From assembly GCA_916610825.1 (NCBI GenBank), contig OU744448.1, positions 20,005,032 through 20,069,031 of the forward strand: a DNA stretch of 64,000 bases. Reading direction: 5' to 3'. The notes below the pieces were generated by a model. It did no database searches. It saw only the letters and a list, made by a program, of their open reading frames with translations, and was not told where the DNA came from. Position numbers and translations under genes: made by a program. Positions 60,864 to 64,000 of the stretch are shown piece after piece (positions within the stretch are counted from its first letter, which is position 1; every line of letters starts with the position of its first letter). Origin of the DNA: Haliclystus octoradiatus. Its lineage: Eukaryota > Cnidaria > Staurozoa > Stauromedusae > Haliclystidae.

Positions 60864-62165
60864 TATTTTCAGTAAAGTAATATCGATGACTTTACTCGAA
60901 CGCGAAATCGATAAAACTAAGAACGATCGATTGATTGTGACGTCACTAGTAGGATCACGAAAGTTTGCTCGATGGAGAATGGGGGCGAGAGATAAATCAA
61001 AAGTCTGTCGATAAGGCGTTGCTATCATTCACTGATGCACGATAACATGTTGACTTCTTTTTAAATTGATACAAACTTGTTTTTTTCGAGAATTATTTGC
61101 ATCGCTGTAATGAACTGCAACAATCCCGTTATATATTTTCTGTCATTTGTTTGAATCAGAATTCAAATCAAATAAACTGCCATACAATGACCTAAAATAC
61201 ATAGGGTTGTGTATAACCTATGGATAGGTTTGTCCTATATTAACCCACTTTCAGTTAGGCATATCAAATGACCAATAAAAAGTTTAATGCTGGTTGTGAT
61301 TAACCAGTCAGTCGAAATGATTGGAAATATAGGAACCCTTATAGCATATAGTTATTATTTCATGCAGGAGTTATTACGACATCAAAATGCAGATTCCATG
61401 TGCAGCAAATTGAACCTTCATAATCCTGTCATGGGCAATACTGGGCAATGTGATCACGGTAGCTCAAAAACCGAGTAATTTTTTCCAGAACTGCTTCTTA
61501 GACAAAATTCATGCAATTACATCGACGGCAAGATTGATAATAAAATTATTGATTATTTTAAAAGGATTTTCAAGTTTATTTATCTTTTAATTTTTCAAAT
61601 AATCTGTCGTTTACATGCACCATTTCGATGAAGTTGATATGTAACTACCATCAGATCGAGCAATATTTACGAGAGGAAAAAGTTTAGACGAATGCACCTT
61701 GCACATTAATTAATTGCTCTTAATAAATATTGATCAAGGTACCTATTCAATTTGGATAATGATTGGAAAAAGTAGCTCCTAAATAATGACAATCATTCAC
61801 GGAAATGTAATTTTCCTAAAACTGGCAACCCCCGTCGAATTATTTAAGGGATATACCAATCCGAGGCTTGATTAAATCATATGCAAACATGTTTAATCAA
61901 TATTTTAATAGCATGTTTAATATTGGCATACCTCCACATACTGAACACAGCATTCACATGCGAGCAGGAATATTGTAAACACAATTATTATTTCATCACT
62001 AAATTTATTTGAATCAAATCTTCACATATATACAGCATTGGAAGTTTCCATCATCTCTTTACAAAAACTGTAACCACTTCACTGTCTCTCACCCTCACTC
62101 CTCCAATTATCAGCCCCTCTTTATTCTTCGCACAACACACCTCCATTCGTATCCAAGAAATCATC

Positions 62166-62912
62166 TCAGTTAATGGATTTGTTCTTCCTAACTTCCCTTC
62201 TCATTTTCTTGTCAAGTTCTTCAAAAATTCTATATCTCTTCTTTTCTGTCTTCTTTACTTTCTTTTCTCTTTTCTCAATAATCTTTATTGCAGCCTTTGA
62301 TAAACCAACTGCATGATATGCTGTTGAGATTTTATCTCTTGGCACAACGTTAACATAGTTTGTAAATCGTTTGGTGACTTCATCTCGCTTTAATTGTGTA
62401 CATCTAGACGCTTCAAAACTGCCAGGGATGACGATTGGTTTGTCAGTCAGCCGTTGTCCTACAACAGATGTAATTAAGGATATTAATTATTGTGATCTTC
62501 GAAAGTGAGAGTTGCTATCGACCATTAATTTCGGCTGCTTACCTTTCAAATTTCTCAAACTGTTGGTATTTCCCAAGTTGATTTTTTTTCTAATGATGGG
62601 AGGCTGCTCTCCAATGGATCTCTCTATACCAAGAAGGCTATCGAATGCCTTCACAGGATCATAATCATTATTACCAATTTTTCCATTCATTTGACGTAGA
62701 CGAGCTTTTGTTGCTGGTGATTGAAATGACTCTGATTTTCTCAGACGGGCTTCTCTCTCTTCGATGCATTTCAAACGTTGTTGCTTTTTCTTGTTATTTC
62801 TTTCCTCTATATACTTTCTTCCCTGATCGATGCTCAATATAGTGACCTCCAAAGGAATTGGATAGCTCAACGGCTTCTTTTGAATTGATTTATCATTCAT
62901 TTTATTAATCAT
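62166..62912 (-). CDS. Array gene copy 11 (subtype b'), intact with transposon footprint
   Basis: Exon 1 is 62543-62912 (370 bp) and exon 2 is 62166-62458. It carries the same 3-bp footprint (SIDQGRKY) as copy 8 and starts MINKM like copies 1, 5 and 8. The flank upstream of the gene switches, after about 63590, to variants otherwise seen only in unit 1, such as GGAAAATGTTTAGACG and CTGTCAACCCCCG. Confidence 0.8.
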
Positions 62913-63871
62913 TAATTTCAGTAAAGTAATATCGATGACTTTACTCGAAAGCGAAATCGATAAAACTAAGAGTGATCGATTGATTGTGACGTCACTAATA
63001 GGATCAAGGAAGTTTGCTCGATGGAGAATGGGGGCGAGAGATAAATCAAAAGTCTGTCGTTAAGGCGTTGCTATCATTCACTGATGCACGATAACATGTT
63101 GTCTTCTTTTTAAATTGATACAAACTTGTTTTTTTCGAGAATTATTTGCATCGCTGTAATGAACTGCAACAATCCCGTTATATATTTTCTGTCATTTGTT
63201 TGAATCAGAATTCACATCAAATAAACTGCCATACAATGACCTAAAATACATAGGGTTGTGTATAACTTATGGATAGGTTTGTCCTATATTAACCCACTTT
63301 CAGCTAGGCATATCAAATGACCAATAAAAAAGTTTAATGCTGGTTGTGATTAACCAGTCAGTCGAAATGATTGGAAATATAGGAACCCTTGGCATAGTTA
63401 TTAATTCATGCAGAAGTTATTACGACATCAAAATGCAGATTCCATGTGTAGCAAATTGAACCTTCATAATCCTGTCATGGGCAATGCTGGGTAATGTGAT
63501 CACTGTAGCTCTAAAACCGAGTAATTTTTTCAAGAACTGCTTCTTAGACGAAATTCATGCAATTACATCGACGGCAAGATTGATAATAAAAATATTTATT
63601 ATTTTAAAAGGATTTTCAAGTTTGTTTATCTTTTAAATTTTCAAATAATTTGTCGTTTAGATGCACCATTTCGATGAAGTTGATATGCAACTACCATCAG
63701 ATCGAGCAATATTTACGAGAGGAAAATGTTTAGACGAATGCACCTTGCACATTAATTAAATGCTCTTAATGAATATGGATCAAGGTACCTATTCAATTTG
63801 GATAATGATTGGAAAAAGTAGCTCCTAAATAACGGCAATCATTCACGGAAATGTAATTTTCCTAAAACTGT

Positions 63872-64000
63872 CAACCCCCGTCGAATTATTTAAGGAATAT
63901 ACCAATCCGAGGCTTGATTAAATCATATGCGAACATGTTTAATCAATATTTTAATAGCATGTTTAATATTGGCATACCTCCACATACTGAACACAGCATT
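63872..64000. repeat. Start of array unit 12, cut by the window edge
   Basis: The sequence after the CAACCCCCGTCGAA landmark matches the start of the other units through AACACAGCATT, so the array continues to the right. No part of the gene is reached. Confidence 0.9.

Larger units (their letters stand above)
39797..64000 (-). repeat. Tandem array of ~2.04-kb gene-bearing units (11 units plus a partial)
   Basis: Using the shared CAACCCCCGTCGAA landmark (CAACCCACGTCGAC in unit 1), units begin at 39806, 41846, 43891, 45938, 47984, 51774, 53822, 55871, 57742, 59780, 61826 and 63872. Spacing is 2,038-2,049 bp, except for the unit with a 1.75-kb insertion and the one with the N gap. Each unit holds one minus-strand, two-exon gene and about 1.3 kb of flank. 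Unit 1 is the most diverged over its first ~150 bp, as expected at an array edge. Units 3-5, 6-8 and 9-11 correspond one to one, forming a three-unit higher-order repeat. The array runs off the right edge. Confidence 0.95.

Noticed and set aside
39797-64000. Possible CRISPR or simple satellite array
   Set aside because: Units are 2 kb long with an intron-bearing gene, with no short repeat/spacer structure.

Overview
The window is nuclear DNA of an animal, AT-rich, with spliced genes, GT-AG introns and several families of small DNA transposons. The lineage cannot be fixed from the sequence. The two recognisable genes are animal genes (EPG5 and MESD), and their exons resemble the human proteins well enough to place almost every splice site. 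An invertebrate is likely, given the compact introns and the transposon content.

Positions 1-30,851 (minus strand) hold most of an EPG5 gene, the autophagosome-lysosome tethering factor. I resolved 30 coding exons with consistent phases, giving 1,742 codons from the initiator Met. The remaining C-terminal part lies beyond the left edge. Its introns carry a hAT-like element with an 8-bp target duplication (2,154-4,006), a second hAT-like element with ~200-bp inverted repeats (16,232-17,440), a 5'-truncated non-LTR retrotransposon with a long open reverse transcriptase frame (~17,600-19,625), a LINE 3' remnant, a ~90-bp minisatellite and several hairpin MITE families.

Positions 31,187-35,988 (plus strand) hold a complete three-exon MESD gene, the ER chaperone for LRP-family receptors, ending in a KSEL retention signal. 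EPG5 and MESD are divergent, with 335 bp between start codons, so they probably share a bidirectional promoter. From 36.8 to 39.8 kb lie two old, broken Ty3/gypsy-type retrotransposon remnants on opposite strands.

Positions ~39,800-64,000 are a tandem array of a ~2.04-kb unit: eleven units plus the start of a twelfth, running off the right edge. Every unit carries, on the minus strand, the same two-exon gene for a ~219-residue, very basic, helix-rich protein that I do not recognise. It has a perfect CRE palindrome (TGACGTCA) upstream and an AATAAA signal downstream. Six copies are open, one of them with a 3-bp insertion of an extra Lys and two with a 3-bp transposon footprint; five are damaged. 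Units 3-11 form a three-unit higher-order repeat (a-b-b') present three times. In the first b' unit a 1.75-kb inverted-repeat element interrupts exon 1. The other two b' units carry a 3-bp, frame-preserving footprint at the same site. This array is the most novel part of the window. A 500-N gap (57,061-57,560) lies inside it, so assembly error has to be kept in mind.
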